Assembly: GCA_030220185.1 (NCBI GenBank)
Contig: JASPKZ010010214.1
Span: 51,140-115,139, forward strand
DNA: 64,000 nt
Source: Diploptera punctata
Taxonomy: Eukaryota; Arthropoda; Insecta; Blattodea; Blaberidae
Direction: 5' to 3'
The notes beneath the pieces are model-generated. The model was not told the origin of the DNA. It did not search any database and was given only the letters and a program-made list of their open reading frames with translations. The position numbers and the translations under genes are program-made. Shown here piece by piece: positions 30,987-43,404 of this stretch; within the stretch, counting starts at the first letter, position 1, and each line of letters starts with the position of its first letter.

Positions 30987-32304
30987 TACACTAGAGTAAA
31001 AAATTAAAGCAACAAACTGAAATATCATTTTTATGGGTTTATTTTGCCAGAAAATGGTATAAACAAGTGTTACTAAAGTATTAACAACCAGAAGAATAAA
31101 GAAAGTAAACAACTGCAACATTCGTGCATACCAGTAAAAGAAAATGTCTCTTTTTTCAAAATTAGTGAATATCAAAAACATCCAGAAAAGAGGTTAGTGT
31201 GTTCAGTATAGGGTGTGCCCACTTATGGCAGCAATACAGGGTTCACAGTGGCGTGGCATGCTGTGAATAATGTCATCAATCTCATTTTGAACAATAAGGC
31301 CCATTCTTCCTGCAGAGCAACTCGCAAGGCCTGGTGGATGTTCACGTGAAGCAACTCGTCTCCCTTGTGCCTCCCAGACATGCTCTATAGGATTCAAATC
31401 GGGAGAGCAAGCAGGCCAATCCATGCGTGCAATATCGTCTGTTTCCAGGAACTCATCAACCATCTGTGCCAACACCATTATTGAGCCACCTCCAAATTGG
31501 TCTCTTTCAACAATATTTGAGTCTATAATTCGTGTTACAGGTTCCCTCCAGATGCGAATTCGTCGAAAATCATTTTCAAGACTAAATCTGGACTCGTGTG
31601 TGAAGAGCACATTGGCCCACTGTTTTATCGTCCAGTTGGCATGTTGATGGCTCCACTCTAGATGGTCTCTTCTCTGAATACGCGTCAGGGGTACACATAC
31701 AGCAGGTCTTCGACAATAAAGGCCTCTCTGCTGAATCCGTCTGTACACTGTTTGCGTCGATACAACTGTTCCAGTGGATGCTGTGAGGTCAGATGCGAGT
31801 TGTCGTGCAGTACTACGGTGGTACCATCTTGCCCGTAGAGCTGAATAACGATCCCCTCTTTCCGATGTCACTCTTGGTCGTCCTTGCCCTGGTCTTCGGG
31901 ATACATTTACGGACTCTAAAAACTTGCAACATCCGAGAAACAACAGCGATTCACATTAAGCCATCTGGCTACATCAGCTTGACTCTGTCCTGCTTTCCTT
32001 CTTCCTATAGCTCTCCTACGAAGAGAATCTTCTAGGCGGCTTCTCTGTGCCATACTATACCTGCAGTAAATGTTTACACAGCAAACATTGATGTTGGACT
32101 AAGCAATAAACACTATACTGCAGTGCCCTGTTTGATAGGTGCACTGACGTCATCGTTTGCATGGTTGTAAGATGGCCGGAATGTCATCTGCAGTTGAGAA
32201 CAGGACTGTATTGACATATGTTTACGTCGTATATGAATATATAGTGAATTAGACATAGGAAGGAGAAATGCCGTTTTTTTGCTTTAATTTTGGACACAAG
32301 TGTA
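30987..32304 (-). mobile_element. Tc1-like DNA transposon with TA target
   Basis: 1.3 kb between inverted ends that start with TA: TACACTAGAGTAAAAAATTA at 30987 and, on the complement from 32304, TACACTTGTGTCCAAAATTA; the inner AAATTAAAGCAA is shared. Tc1/mariner elements insert at TA. It contains one transposase gene, minus strand, disrupted. Located within duplicated block C and absent from its paralogue, so it inserted after the duplication. Confidence 0.85.
31203..32053 (-). pseudogene. Tc1-type transposase, internally deleted and frameshifted
   Basis: The ATG at 32053-32051 opens MAQRSRLEDSLRRRAIGRRK, AGQSQADVARWLNVN, the first DNA-binding helix region. A frameshift near 31950 leads into the frame ending at 31203. 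This has GRPRVTSERGDRYSALRARW (second DNA-binding part) and VLFTHESRFSLEND, where the first catalytic Asp of the usual TDESRF is His. It ends with WPACSPDLNPIEHVW, holding the final catalytic Glu. About 60 residues around the second Asp (the QQDNA..H motif) are deleted between GGSIMVLAQ and MVDEFLETDD. With two of three acidic residues gone it cannot transpose itself. Confidence 0.88.
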
Positions 32305-32364
32305 GTTATCATGATATCCTTAAGTGAAATTAGCTTGGGGTTCTATGCGAGATGATGTAACTAG

Positions 32365-32905
32365 CACTCTCGAATCCGTAGATTAATGGACGCGAAAATA
32401 TAAGCTCTCCATATATCCATATCTCGAACTAATGTTTTCAGTCGTTCATATATAATTTTCCTCACTGAAATCGTGGTTAATCTGTTATTCTCCCCATAAT
32501 TCTTGGCAGTACTTAGTGTACCCTCTATTTCTTATTTTCTATATATAGTTTTCAATTCCTTCTTAAATTCCCCATCCGTTCTAAAACGCATACCCCCTGC
32601 AATTACGAGATTTAACTTTTCTTTAATACATCTGACTTCCCACAAGGGTCATGTAGCTCTCTGTTAAGTAGTAGCCTTCTCTAATCACCTACGTTTGTCT
32701 CTCTTTGATCCAAAATGTTTCATTAAAAACTTTATTCTCTAATACTTGTAACATTATCTCCTCCTTCAAAGTAACTGTTTATGTTTTGTATCCATATAAT
32801 ATTACTGGGAGAATAATTTCTGTATACATTTGTATTTTAACATTTTTTTTTTCGAGAAGTTGCATTTACGGGAGTCCCTGTAATACGTGAGACGATCACT
32901 ACATA
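32365..32905 (-). mobile_element. Old RTE relic
   Basis: Heavily diverged antisense RTE 3' half. Its order of landmarks is the same as in 11520-12010: ATAAGCTCTCCATA, TTCTTGG, GATTTAACTTTTCTTT, CTTTATTCTCTAATACTTGTAA, GTATCCATATAATATTAC. The part from about 32770 is also present in the paralogue (53717-53855), so this RTE insertion predates the duplication of block C. Confidence 0.75.
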
Positions 32906-33160
32906 GATTCAAGTAAAGAAAGAAAAACACTGGAATTATGTCAGAGTTATGTCAAGTATATGATTTTATTATTATTATTATTATTTTTATTTTTATTGGA
33001 CATATATAATTCCTTTTTCGCCTGAAGATACATTAGTGTTATAGTTTGTGACAAAGTTGTGGTACTTTATGTAATTATATCTAAACCTAAAGATTTTTAT
33101 GGATCTTATTTAAGAATATTACTTTCTGTAAATGTTTGTACCCAACAAACAACACTCAAC
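32770..33160. repeat. Duplicated block C, copy 1, segment 4
   Basis: Equivalent to 53717-54085. Shared landmarks are GATCACTACATAGATTC, GAGTTATGTCAAGTAT, GTTTGTGACAA.GTTGTGGTACTTTAT and CTTTCTGTAAA.GTTTGTAC. Similarity stops at about 33160. Confidence 0.85.
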
Positions 33161-34580
33161 AATATCTAGGCATCACAGTTGTTCGTGAATCTCTGAAAAT
33201 CTTTATACAACATCTCATTCACAGGTCTGCAACTGATTGTGTGTTACATTATCTCAATTTTTGTAATTGTTTTATCATATTCACTTGCTTTTGTTTTCAT
33301 CTCTCAGTATTTTCATTGTAATAACATGTTTTGTCTTCAAGCACCCTCAAATAGGGAGAAGTTTTATAATACTAAAAAATCAACATGTATGTAATTTAGT
33401 AACTACATCAGCTATATATATGTGTATTTTCAAGAATTGCGAAAATGCCTGAAAATTAAATCATAAGTTGATTTTAAAATAACGTAAATGACACCATATT
33501 ATCGTTGAATCGCATCCATCATGATTTGTAAAACAGAGTATCTAACACATAGGAAACATTGTAACGAAATAAAATACAGTAACCGATGCTTAAAAATCAG
33601 TGCTACCTACTAACTTAATGTGACCTACCAAACGTAACTAAATAAACAGTTTCGTTGTAGATGAAATTTGAATAATCAGGTTGGCAACTTTCGATAACTA
33701 TAAATATAATTGATAACTAGTGGTATGTTGCAATATTCATAGATGTTCATCTCGCTAGAAGAGCCTTCACCAGTTCAAAAGCGTACCTTTCTTCACAATT
33801 ACCAATTGTTCTTTAAAATAGATGTGAGAGGTTATAGATCTGTATTGTCTTTGAAGCAGAAAATTCTACGAAGTATCCACTTAAAGTAACATTATACAAT
33901 AGTAATATGAAGATGCACACATTTTGTTCTGTTAACAGGACAGTTATGTAACAGAAGACCTGAAATAAACATAGCAATTTGTGTATTATCATTCACTTTT
34001 CCTTTGCCATAAAAATTACCATAAGTTATTAAACATTTTCCATAATTGTGCCAAAGCTGCCTAAGTTATTAGTTTCTTGTTATAAGCCTAGCACTGATTT
34101 TGCATCTATGATATTGGCCTAACACCTTAAATTGACAACGTTTCCCATAACATAAATTGGTTTAATTTATTTAATATTTTAATAAAACAATATAAATACG
34201 AGGGCGTAGAGTACAATATTTTAAAATTTAAATGTATGCCGAATTATACAATAACATAGTTTTTCATGATTTTGTTCCCGCTGTAGCCTGAAAGATTTAA
34301 GTAACTGTCATGTGAAATTATTTGTTTGTCAATTTAAGTATCACTTCATTATTTGATCTGTTCAGTTAGTTATATTATTACTCTACAGTTACTTGTTCAT
34401 TTTGGATTATCCCTTGTAAGAAAAATGCTGGCTTAAATTACTCAAAATATTATTTACATTTATTTCGTTGACAGAGCTGGAATAAATTTGAAATTTTACT
34501 TTATGTAATTTATTTTATTGAACAAGTGTAATAATGCAATGTATATTTTAACTTACGATATAATAAAATTTCAGTTTTGT
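33161..34580. other. Unassigned AT-rich intergenic DNA
   Basis: About 1.4 kb with no recognised gene, repeat family or paralogue. Small frames at 33136-33321 and 33267-33452 overlap each other and show no domain. Confidence 0.5.
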
Positions 34581-34686
34581 CTTCAAAAGACTGCTGGATA
34601 CACACTACTAGATCATACAAAAATGAACACATCTTAGAATAATGACACATGGATCTATAGAAAAAAACATTTGTGATTATAAGTAG
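34581..34686 (+). mobile_element. LINE scrap, same family as 26223-26631
   Basis: About 100 bases matching 26328-26430 (GCTGGATACACACTACTAGA versus GCAGGATACACACTACTGGA), truncated at both ends. Confidence 0.7.
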
Positions 34687-34754
34687 AATATGATTCTATA
34701 CGTATGTACATGATTATGTAGTGAAAATATTCAAAATATGTAATACTACATTTT

Positions 34755-35664
34755 TATTACAAAGAATCAAAATTTATATTTTACTAAAAATTTTAGCTGA
34801 TGATAACGTTCCACAACAATATATTACTAATATCTTCAACATCTATAAAGATAATGAAATCTCTGTTAAACAAGATGGCAAATTATCTTCTTGGGAAAAA
34901 TCAACACTGAGTAAGACAGGGATGTGAACTTTCACCGGTGCTTTTCATTACGTACATGAATAAATTAATAAATGAATGGAGGAAAACAAAACGAGGATAT
35001 ATACCCATCAATTGGAACCTCAAACTCGATGCTATTCTTTTTGCAGACGATTTAGCTCTTGTAGCACTTTCCGAAAATGATTTGCAACGATCAATTTATA
35101 ATTTACAAAAAAATAGGTTCCAAATTTATTATGGAAATATCAATTAACAAAACTAAAATTATGGCATTTCATGGGAAGGACCCCATACAAAGTAAAATCT
35201 GTCTCCAGAATAAAATTTTAGAGAGATATAATCAATTTAAATATCTTGGATATTATCTCTCTATCTGGGATGAAAAGGATATCCCTGAAAAAATTACTAG
35301 TTATAATAAAAGTTTAGGAATTATTAATCAAGTTATGAAACCATCCCTTGTACAAAAAAACACCAGATTACGTTTATATAACACTTTGGCTAGACCAGTG
35401 TTGACCTATGGTAGTGAAGCATGGACACTAAAAAGACAACATGAAAGCAGAATAACGGCTTGTGAAATGAGATTCATGCGCAGAACAGCGGGTTACACCA
35501 GATGGGATCGGAAAAGGAACACCGATATCTTAAAAGAATTGAAGACTACGCCAATTTTGGAATATATTAAACAGTACCAACTAAATTGGAAACACCATCT
35601 TGAAAGAATGAGTTCAAATCGGATCCCCAAAGCTGTTTATAATTATATACCAAGAGGACGAAGA
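34755..35664 (+). pseudogene. LINE reverse transcriptase C-terminal half
   Basis: 5'-truncated ORF2. ILADDNVPQQYITNIFNIYK, then (after a frameshift near 34925) GCELSPVLFITYMNKLI with the catalytic box ILFADDLALVALSEND intact, a second frameshift near 35110, then 35130-35664: ISINKTKIMAFHGKDP, YNQFKYLGYYL, ARPVLTYGSEAWTLKR and RFMRRTAGYTRWDRKRNTD to YIPRGRR. Two frameshifts only, with an otherwise well-preserved sequence. It ends in a (TTA)n tail. Related to the fragment at 26223-26631. Clade not certain. Confidence 0.8.
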
Positions 35665-35670
35665 TTATTA

Positions 35671-35733
<63 letters not shown>

Positions 35734-35748
35734 GTATTATTAACGTTA
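35665..35748. repeat. (TTA)n microsatellite, LINE tail
   Basis: Simple-repeat tail of the LINE fragment upstream. The ORF reads through it as a poly-leucine run, which is an artefact. Confidence 0.85.
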
Positions 35749-35749
35749 G

Positions 35750-36010
35750 TCAGTTGTTTATAACGAACGCAAACATTCCCAACAAAGTTCTTATTATTGT
35801 GTTATTATTTTGAAACCAACATCGCGCACGTTCGTGCAGTGTTTTACAGAATCTGGGAAATTAAAAAGTCGCTATCGCTCGGTTTTAAACAATTTTCTCC
35901 ATTCTATAAAAAACACGTCGCAACCTCGCTTCGAATACACTATTTTCATTCAGGTTTATTTTCATCTGCCCAGCGCAAAAACATGGAAGTCCAATTTTCG
36001 AGCAAAAAAA
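35750..36010. repeat. Duplicated block D, copy 1
   Basis: Diverged match to 38688-38950: CAGTTGTTTATAA, GTGTTTTACAGAATCT, then AAATTAAAAA, GCTATC and CCTCGCTT in the same order. The overlapping small frames here are not conserved with the other copy. Confidence 0.65.
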
Positions 36011-36884
36011 AAGTTCAAAGAAAAATAAACAAAAGCAAATAGGGAATGAACTAGTGTTTTAAATAAGGCTATCAACATCAGCTGAAATAGGAAAAATTCA
36101 TTAAAATATTCTGAAAAAGATAGTGGGAAACACGTTGCATAAATTGCTAAGGCAATATACTACTATCCGGGATGGATTCTAGATGAGGTCAAGATTTTTA
36201 CTACTTGACCAAACATTGTGGTAGCATCATGTCACCGGGTTCTACTCAGTCTCTCAATTCAATGAGTACAAGATATATTTTCTTGACTAAAAATGTCCAT
36301 CACGCAGTATTGAAAACTCGGGAAATAAATAGTCTCCAATTGTTTAAAGAGACTTCAGCCATAACCTCCTACTTTTTCAATAGCTCTAGAGACCTGTGAT
36401 AGGATCGCTTTACGCATTTACAAATATATAACTTGGGGTGATGAGTGCTTTCCACCAGATAACTTGATGTCTTCACATACTCACTTCTTTCAAGAGGTTT
36501 CGTGATGTTTTATGACATTTGTTGTGTTAACTTTTACATTAAACTAGACCTGAAACATTATGTTGATCTACCGAAATAACTAATTTATGTAGTGTATAAT
36601 ATTGTAGGCTGATAACAAATGAGTGTCGTGTATTAACTTTGAAAACATAGAGAATTATTAAAGGAGAAAAATCAATAAATACGATACTCTAAATACGATA
36701 ATGAACAAAGCAACCAATAGGAGGAAGAAGATCATTCATGCGGGAATTTCCGTGTAATAATTAATGCAGGAATCCAAAAATACAATGACCTAATGTAACA
36801 TGTCTTGGCACAAGTCCACAAGACCCCATGGAGAATAAATGTTCTCATGAAATATTGGTCAGTAGGAGATCGGTGACCATAAGG
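36011..36884. other. Unassigned intergenic DNA
   Basis: The only internal echo I see is 36433-36508, which resembles 37858-37947 (GGTGATG.GTGCTTT, CAGATAA, CTCRCTTCTTTCAA). No gene recognised. Confidence 0.45.
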
Positions 36885-37020
36885 AAACGTCAAGTTGGTA
36901 GACCAAGAATGATTTGAGGGAAGTAGATTATACAGTGGATGATTGCAACACATTAGATCAGGATAGGGATGTATGGAGAAATTATGTCTGCCCGATCATA
37001 AACCTACGAGTTCGATCGTT
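36885..37020 (+). mobile_element. RTE 3' end fragment
   Basis: AGTTGGTAGACCAAGAATGA through GAGGGAAGTAGATTATACAG to CCTACGAGTTCGATCG: the last part of the RTE ORF2 and its 3' UTR, 5'-truncated and diverged. The tetranucleotide tail is gone. Confidence 0.8.
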
Positions 37021-38019
37021 ATTGAGGGAATTTCAACAAATAAGTTTATCAACTGAATTTCTAAATTAAGACAGTCTAGTTTTCATACAATCTAATTAAT
37101 AAAAGAAATATTCTAAAATGCAATATTTAAGTAACAGATAGAACCAGTCAGTTAATTAGTTAGTTAGGAAATCGGTGTTCACCCAGGATCGCAATGAGTT
37201 TGGGCAGCTCTAATAAATCCTTAGCGACAATAAGAATTAGGAGACATCCTGAACACATACCAACCATATACTGTTTACATTATCGTGTGTGGCCTGTAGT
37301 GGGATCACTTTACACACTTTTACCTACCTCTATAAAATGACACAAGAGGTCAGACAATTAATAGATCAATTGTCTTGCAACCCTCTCGCGGCACGAAGTT
37401 TTGTTTATTTTAAAGAACGGGTATGATTACTGTCAAAATAGAATGAAAGGAAATGTTTTCCATAAGAATGAAAACCAGAATATTTGCAATTGTGCAGTTA
37501 AATGTGTTTTGATTTTCAATGAGTTAGCATTCTAATGCATTTATAGTGTGCCACGTGATATATTAATACACATTTGAGGGACCGTAAAAGTACCGGGTTA
37601 GTCACTTTATTGTCGAAATAGAGTGCGAGTTTCCATTAAATTCTCAATGTAAAGCAAGTTATTATATTTCAGGAGTACAAAAGAATAAAAGAATCTGTTT
37701 AAATCATGGGTTCATTAGCCTTCCAAATTAAGCACATATTTAAAAAGTAGGTAAGTTGTATGACTGAGGAGGTTAGAAGAAAAATTCAAGTTTTACAGTA
37801 TTGAGAAAACAGTTTTATAGTTGAAGTTGTACAAGAAAATTGTGGGTAATTCAAATGATAACTGCGGGTGATGCGTGCTTTTGCCGCAGATAATATTAAT
37901 GAAAGACATTAACACTCGCTTCTACACACTCGCTTCTTTCAATATAAAAAAAATTACTTAAACCCCTTTGTTTCTAATCGCCTCCATTAAAATGCATTTT
38001 TTAATGACGGAAAAGTGAC
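37021..38019. other. Unassigned intergenic DNA
   Basis: No gene or known repeat recognised apart from the short echo at 37858-37947 noted under 36011-36884. Confidence 0.45.
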
Positions 38020-38320
38020 CTTCATGGATTTTTCCTTGTACCCTTCATTTAAACATGATAACTTATGTAATTGAATATTTACCTGATAGAGGAAGGTCCA
38101 TACATACATTTCCACGGTATATGCAGATGAATGAAACGCTTCTGGATTCAGTCTGTGAAATATTAATGTATTTTAAAATTTAATTTGTAAAAATATTTTA
38201 TATTTTCTCACTTAGTGACGTTGCCTCGTTACGATACAGTTACTACATCAACATTATTGTTATCGCTTAGTAAAAAAAGACATTTTTACAATCTTTTTTG
38301 CACGATAATGCGTTCTGTCG
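38020..38320. repeat. Duplicated block E, copy 1
   Basis: Diverged match to 57720-58000. Landmarks in order: ACCTGATAGA, TGTCAAATATTAATGTATT-like, AGTGACGTTGCCTCGTTACG versus AGTGGCGTTGCTTCGTAACC, and TTATCGCTKAG.AAAAAA. Confidence 0.6.
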
Positions 38321-38687
38321 TACTTACAGGAATGTCGACCATCAATGAAAGTTCAGTTTCCTATATTTCGGGGTTGCCAACCTATAGGCTAAATAACTAA
38401 ATAATTGTACTGTAATATTACAAATTACCTACCAAGGGCGTGAAGTAAAACCACTGCCATTTTTGTATACTACATACAATGTATATACATAAGGTAGTGT
38501 GAATGTACATTATACCAAACAAATCACTGCATTTTAAATGAACTGAGATTTGTTTGAAACAATATAAAACAATAAATTGATACTTGCCGACATTTTGCCC
38601 CTGATTGGTGTCACTGCCTGCTGTAGTCTCAACTAAATTATTTTCGGCATTTACCAAATATACATTGGTCAGACTGCTATCGTCATT
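38321..38687. other. Unassigned spacer
   Basis: No recognised content; a 102-codon minus frame in it has no domain. Confidence 0.4.
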
Positions 38688-38950
38688 CAGTTGTTTATAA
38701 TAAACGTAAATATTTCCACCATACATATCATTTTACTATTTCTTATAACTTTCAAAACACCATCGTGCAAAAAAAATGTACAACACATATGTTTGTGAAG
38801 TGTTTTACAGAATCTCAGAAATTAAAAACTTGCTATCACTCAGTTTATAATCATTTCCTCGCTTCTGTAAGAACCACTTCCCAATCTCGCTTAGTATTTT
38901 ACTATTACGAAATGTATCTGTTTTTAATAACATTATTTGTTGAACGTAGG
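38688..38950. repeat. Duplicated block D, copy 2
   Basis: Partner of 35750-36010; see there. Confidence 0.65.
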
Positions 38951-39129
38951 AAAGAAGCTCCATATCGATTTAGAAATCAAATTACAACAAGTTTCCTCGT
39001 GTTTAAATAATCGTAACCACAGTTTTACTTTTTTTTACAGTGAGTTACGTTATGTTACAATATCTGTTAATATGACATTGAGAATGCAATATGCATACGA
39101 TTAGAGCATTTTCTTATTTTTTTCCTTCT

Positions 39130-39620
39130 TCTTAGACGTGAAATCGATCTTTCCAGACTAGAGCTTATCATGCTCGCCTCTGGTTTTAAAGTTCACGGGA
39201 ACAAACACTGCTGGAGTTTATGGATTTTTAGGACGTAAAAATCGTAAGTACATGTTCCTTCGGGAAGGACTAGAAACCAGTGTCACCTGTGTGGATTTAG
39301 GGCACGTAAGATATCATCATGCTTGTAAGAAAAAGTCTGGTTGGTCCTTTTTTCTCTAGGTTATAATTGCGACACTAATTAGTTTACCCTTTAAAGGGTG
39401 TCGTTGATTGTTAATGGACACAACACTGATTTTTTTTTTTTCAAATTTTGGCCCGAATGAGAGTCGCCTTTTCTACGGCTAAAGTGTTCCTCCCACCCGT
39501 TGATCTCTCTTCCACCATTTCTAACGCTGAAAAGTCAACATTTCTCTTCCAACATTGATGCTATTTGATATTGTCTTCTGAATTCCTTCTTTGTGTGGTT
39601 TCTCACCAAGATTTTCCAAT
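39130..39620. repeat. Repeat F, copy 1
   Basis: Diverged direct match to 56090-56690: GCTCGCCTCTGGT, an A/T-rich body, GGTTATAATTGCGA.., CTACGGCTAAAGTGTTCCTC versus TGCGGCTAAGCTCTTCCTCC, and GGTTTCTC.CC.AGRTTT at the end. CGCCTCTGGT..CACG followed by ..TCAAA..C could be a decayed tRNA-like head, so this may be a fifth SINE or short element. Borders uncertain. Confidence 0.55.
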
Positions 39621-39764
39621 CAAGGGTGAGCCAACAATAACTATGTAACTATACAATTGCTAGTTTAGTTTGGGGACTTCAAAAACACAAATACCCCCAC
39701 CAGCATCGTCAGGGTATTCCAATTGGCTGCACATATTTCATCTGAACTAACTAACTCGCTACAT

Positions 39765-39950
39765 AAAAGTGTTTCGCATATATATAACTCGGAGAATAAT
39801 CATGTAAGGGCCTATATATTTTTAGTTTAAGGTACTTTTTGTGAAGTTACAGATGACAAGAGTCCCTGCGATGATAATAGGATGCATTTGCAGAATTTAG
39901 CCTATGTTAATTTCTTTCTTCAAATCATTTCTGTTATGATCATATATTTT
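39765..39950 (-). mobile_element. Old RTE scrap
   Basis: Antisense match to RTE around 13265-13440: ATATAACTCGGAGAATAATC versus ATATAACTGGTAGAATAATA, AGAGTCCCTGCGATGATAA, GCATTTGCAGAATTTAGCCT. Truncated both ends. Confidence 0.7.
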
Positions 39951-40104
39951 AGGCCTTCTTGTTACACTGAGGCAATACTGTAACAGTATTTTGTTTTTAA
40001 TATACTTCTTCTGTTTCTATTTCTGATTTCTTCTCTTTATAATGTTTAATTTCTGTAGCTCCATTAAGACTGGGGAATGTGAGGTTATGTACTTTATCTC
40101 ACAT

Positions 40105-40245
40105 GTGAATATAGAGCGAGGTGGCTCAAGCGGTAAGTTTTGGGATTCATATTTGATACGTCCGAATTCAAAACCCAGTGCCGATAAACTTGAATTAGGT
40201 TTTTTATCAATCCTCAAGGCAAATTCAGGTTTGTTATGCCATTAA
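40105..40245 (+). mobile_element. Possible tRNA-like SINE head
   Basis: GCGAGGTGGCTCAAGCGGTA resembles a tRNA D-arm/box A stretch, with GAATTCAAAACCC at a box B distance. No other copy is seen, and box B is poor. Confidence 0.3.
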
Positions 40246-40886
40246 ATGTGCCTATTTTATCGTATCCACTATTTCATGATATAATTATTTCTACATTATA
40301 TAAACAAACATAAAATGTAATAAATAGATACATATGACCTGTACTAATTTCGAGCTAATTTCCAGTTGTACTATAAAAATAATGTTATTCTCCGCTGACT
40401 CGATTTATTCAGGAAACTGTGATGGTAACTTTACTCACCATATGAACAAATTGTGAATGGAACTGTTATCGATAGAAACGTTGTTCCTAGGCAACATCAT
40501 ACTTTATAGGAAATAAGAGTAGATAGAATAGTTATGACTTCCATTTATTATTTATTTATGACAAAACAATTACATATGAGCATATAAAATCAGACATTCA
40601 GGCCTACGATTTTTCCATTATGTCCATAGATAGACTTTATGTAAAATTCCATTATGAGCAGAATATATGCTCCGTGCTAACTCACCTGTAAATTCTGTTA
40701 TTTTCATATCCTCAAAGGCTAATGTGGGATATTCCTCACTAAACTCTTTGAAAATATTCAAAATAATTTGTTCCTCTCCGCATTTCTAGAGCTTTCGTTT
40801 CCAATATTTTAGGATTTCTTGAGAAGTTGCCATTTTTAAACAACTGAAATTCCAACGAATTCTGAATTGCGGATGCGTAGGAATTA
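40246..40886. other. Unassigned AT-rich intergenic DNA
   Basis: No gene or repeat recognised. Confidence 0.45.
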
Positions 40887-41730
40887 AACAATACATATTT
40901 AACCTATTAAAATTGTAATTATATATTTTAAGAGGCTCCTATAAAACTTATGTAGTCACGTGCTAGATATTATATATTTTAATTGTATTTATTTAGTGTT
41001 AGAGAGCGAACTACATTTTCTTGCTCGCTCAAAAGTAAAATCGTCATTCGACCAATCAAAATGCAGTCATATATCTGCTTTGTTTACATCACAACTGGAA
41101 CTTAGCTCGGAATTGGTATAGATGTTAAAGGTAGATCTCTCTTGATAAATGCAATTATGTTGAATACAGAACTTTACAAATGAAAAATTGTTAGAAAATG
41201 CGTGTTGTGTGTTATTGTAGTGTGTAATTACAATTATATATGTATGGTGACCAGCTCCATGGGCAAGTGGGCAGAGGTTCTGACTATAGTTCATGAGGTC
41301 TCGGGTTGGTTTCCCCGGTCAGTGCACTGAAATTGTTTCCTATGGTCACCCATTGTCTGGATTTGAACTAAGTTCAGTTTTAAGGACTGTCCTGGTGCTT
41401 AATTATTATTAATCACCCATCATGTCATCGGGAAAATTTAACTCCGTCTTCCAGGCGCACCTTCTTATCCCTTCAGTTAGGATTTAAATATCCAAAATTA
41501 ATTTTATTTAAGTTGACAAAGTGAGGGAAAGCTAAGATCTCTATTTAAAAAAAGTAAACTCAAACAAAATAGAATGAAACTAGGATAATTAGCGCCCAAT
41601 TCTAATACAGGCGTCTATGGGCTGACGAATCTTACGCAGAGGTCTCTCTCTTTTTTATTTTTTGGAGATTTAGGATATTTTACGAGCTGTAAGTCTATGA
41701 TACAAAATCCATGGTCTTATAGGAGTATAC
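40887..41730. repeat. Duplicated block B, copy 2
   Basis: Partner of 14352-15190, with the shared SINE family 3 copy at 41244-41478. Here block B lies 5' of block A (41966), whereas copy 1 of block A is some 12 kb upstream of copy 1 of block B, so the blocks moved independently or the region has been rearranged. Confidence 0.8.
41244..41478 (+). mobile_element. SINE family 3, second copy
   Basis: Same position within block B as 14705-14935. Better preserved box B-like stretch GGGTTGGTTTCCCCGG. Inserted before the block was duplicated. Confidence 0.55.
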
Positions 41731-43404
41731 ATTTTATATCTCTCGAACCTGGAGGACCAGGTTATTGTAGTCTTTAGAGAATCAACACCGAGTTATAAGA
41801 CAGCAGCTGTTAGTTTTGGTTCTCTTCGGGTAAAAACAACAGTAATAATATAATAATAGTAAATATTAAATTGAATAACAACAATTATTTATTTCCAGGT
41901 TTACAATATACATTCATATGTTTGTAGTTTTCCTTACTTTTGCAAAGATCAGTTTGATTGTAATATTATTATTTTAATATTTCTAACTATTTTTTACTTA
42001 TTCGAGAAAACAAACAGAAAATCACATTGTCAGAGGTCTGTAAATATTAGTACAACAAATATTATTTTTAATAATTTAATATGCATTTTAAATTATACCA
42101 CTGAATATATTTTTATACCACTGAATATATTCTGGATATTCTGTTTAAAATAATGTTCTGAAAATATCTGAAAGTAGAGTAGGTTACAGTGATTTGTTCC
42201 ATTTTGTACTTATACACAAAACACTTTACATTAGAACAAAACAGAAAAGTTTCAACTATATTGTTATGCATATTTCTTAATAAGTAAGTAATTATATTAA
42301 AACAATAATTGAGTAAATATTGGTAAATTAAAAACATAAACACATTAAGAATAAAAATGTAAACTTTACCTATACATGTATTATTAACGGTTGTCCCTTT
42401 GTTGTCCTCAGTCTAGCCGTACATATCCGCACGCCTAAGTAAAGAAATCTGCTTCCTGCATGACTTTACTGATATCGCGTCCCGACTGTCCCCGTTCCTA
42501 AACAATTCAATTGAAACATCAAACCAAGGAATACAGTTTATATACGTTTAATAATTTTCACAGTAATTAGTTTAATGAGAGGAGGGTATTACTAATAAAT
42601 ACTGACTTTACATTTATGTATGTAATAAGACATATGTATATATGTACTCTGGTAGCATATAATGTGTACAGTCCAGATAATCTAACATATTTAATGTTAT
42701 ACTTTGTCGTTTTTAAATAATCATATTTAAACTTGAAGTGTCCTCTACAAACTGATTTTTTAATTGTTTTTGGAATAAACTTTTATAACAACTGGGGAAA
42801 ATAAAACATATACGTTGTAAACTGTGTTTATTGCAGGCAGTCACAACCGTTTTAATAGCAAATATTTAATGTAAAATTTCCTTCTGAGTATTTCCATTAT
42901 CATCTTAATGTCCTGCAGCTTTTCTCTAAGATAATAAATCGAAATTCACAGGTCAAACAAATTATATATTAAATAGAACGGGGTTTGCTCTAAATATTTA
43001 TTGAAAATATCGCATATTCATACGTACATTTGCTCACCTGCCGCCGACGTGGCTACTGTCGCATGTAGTTCAGCCGCCCAGTGCACAGTGATACAAAATG
43101 TCAAAGTACCGGAAAAAATCAAAATCTTTACTTTTCGTTAGAGGGGGAAAATGTGAACAGTTTACTAGGAAAGTAGATGAGGTAACAATCTGCCAAAGAA
43201 ATTAACTTTGTACAAATTTTATTAAACATAATTTTGGGGACGTTAAATTAAACATTATAAAACTAAACTTTTATTTCAATTTTGGTCAAACTATTAACAA
43301 TTTTTCTAACAATTATTTTAATGCTACTCACTACGTATAATTGTGTTAAACATACTTATGCATTCATACTATTGGACAGAGCCAGAGGGACCGCGAGCCC
43401 GATA

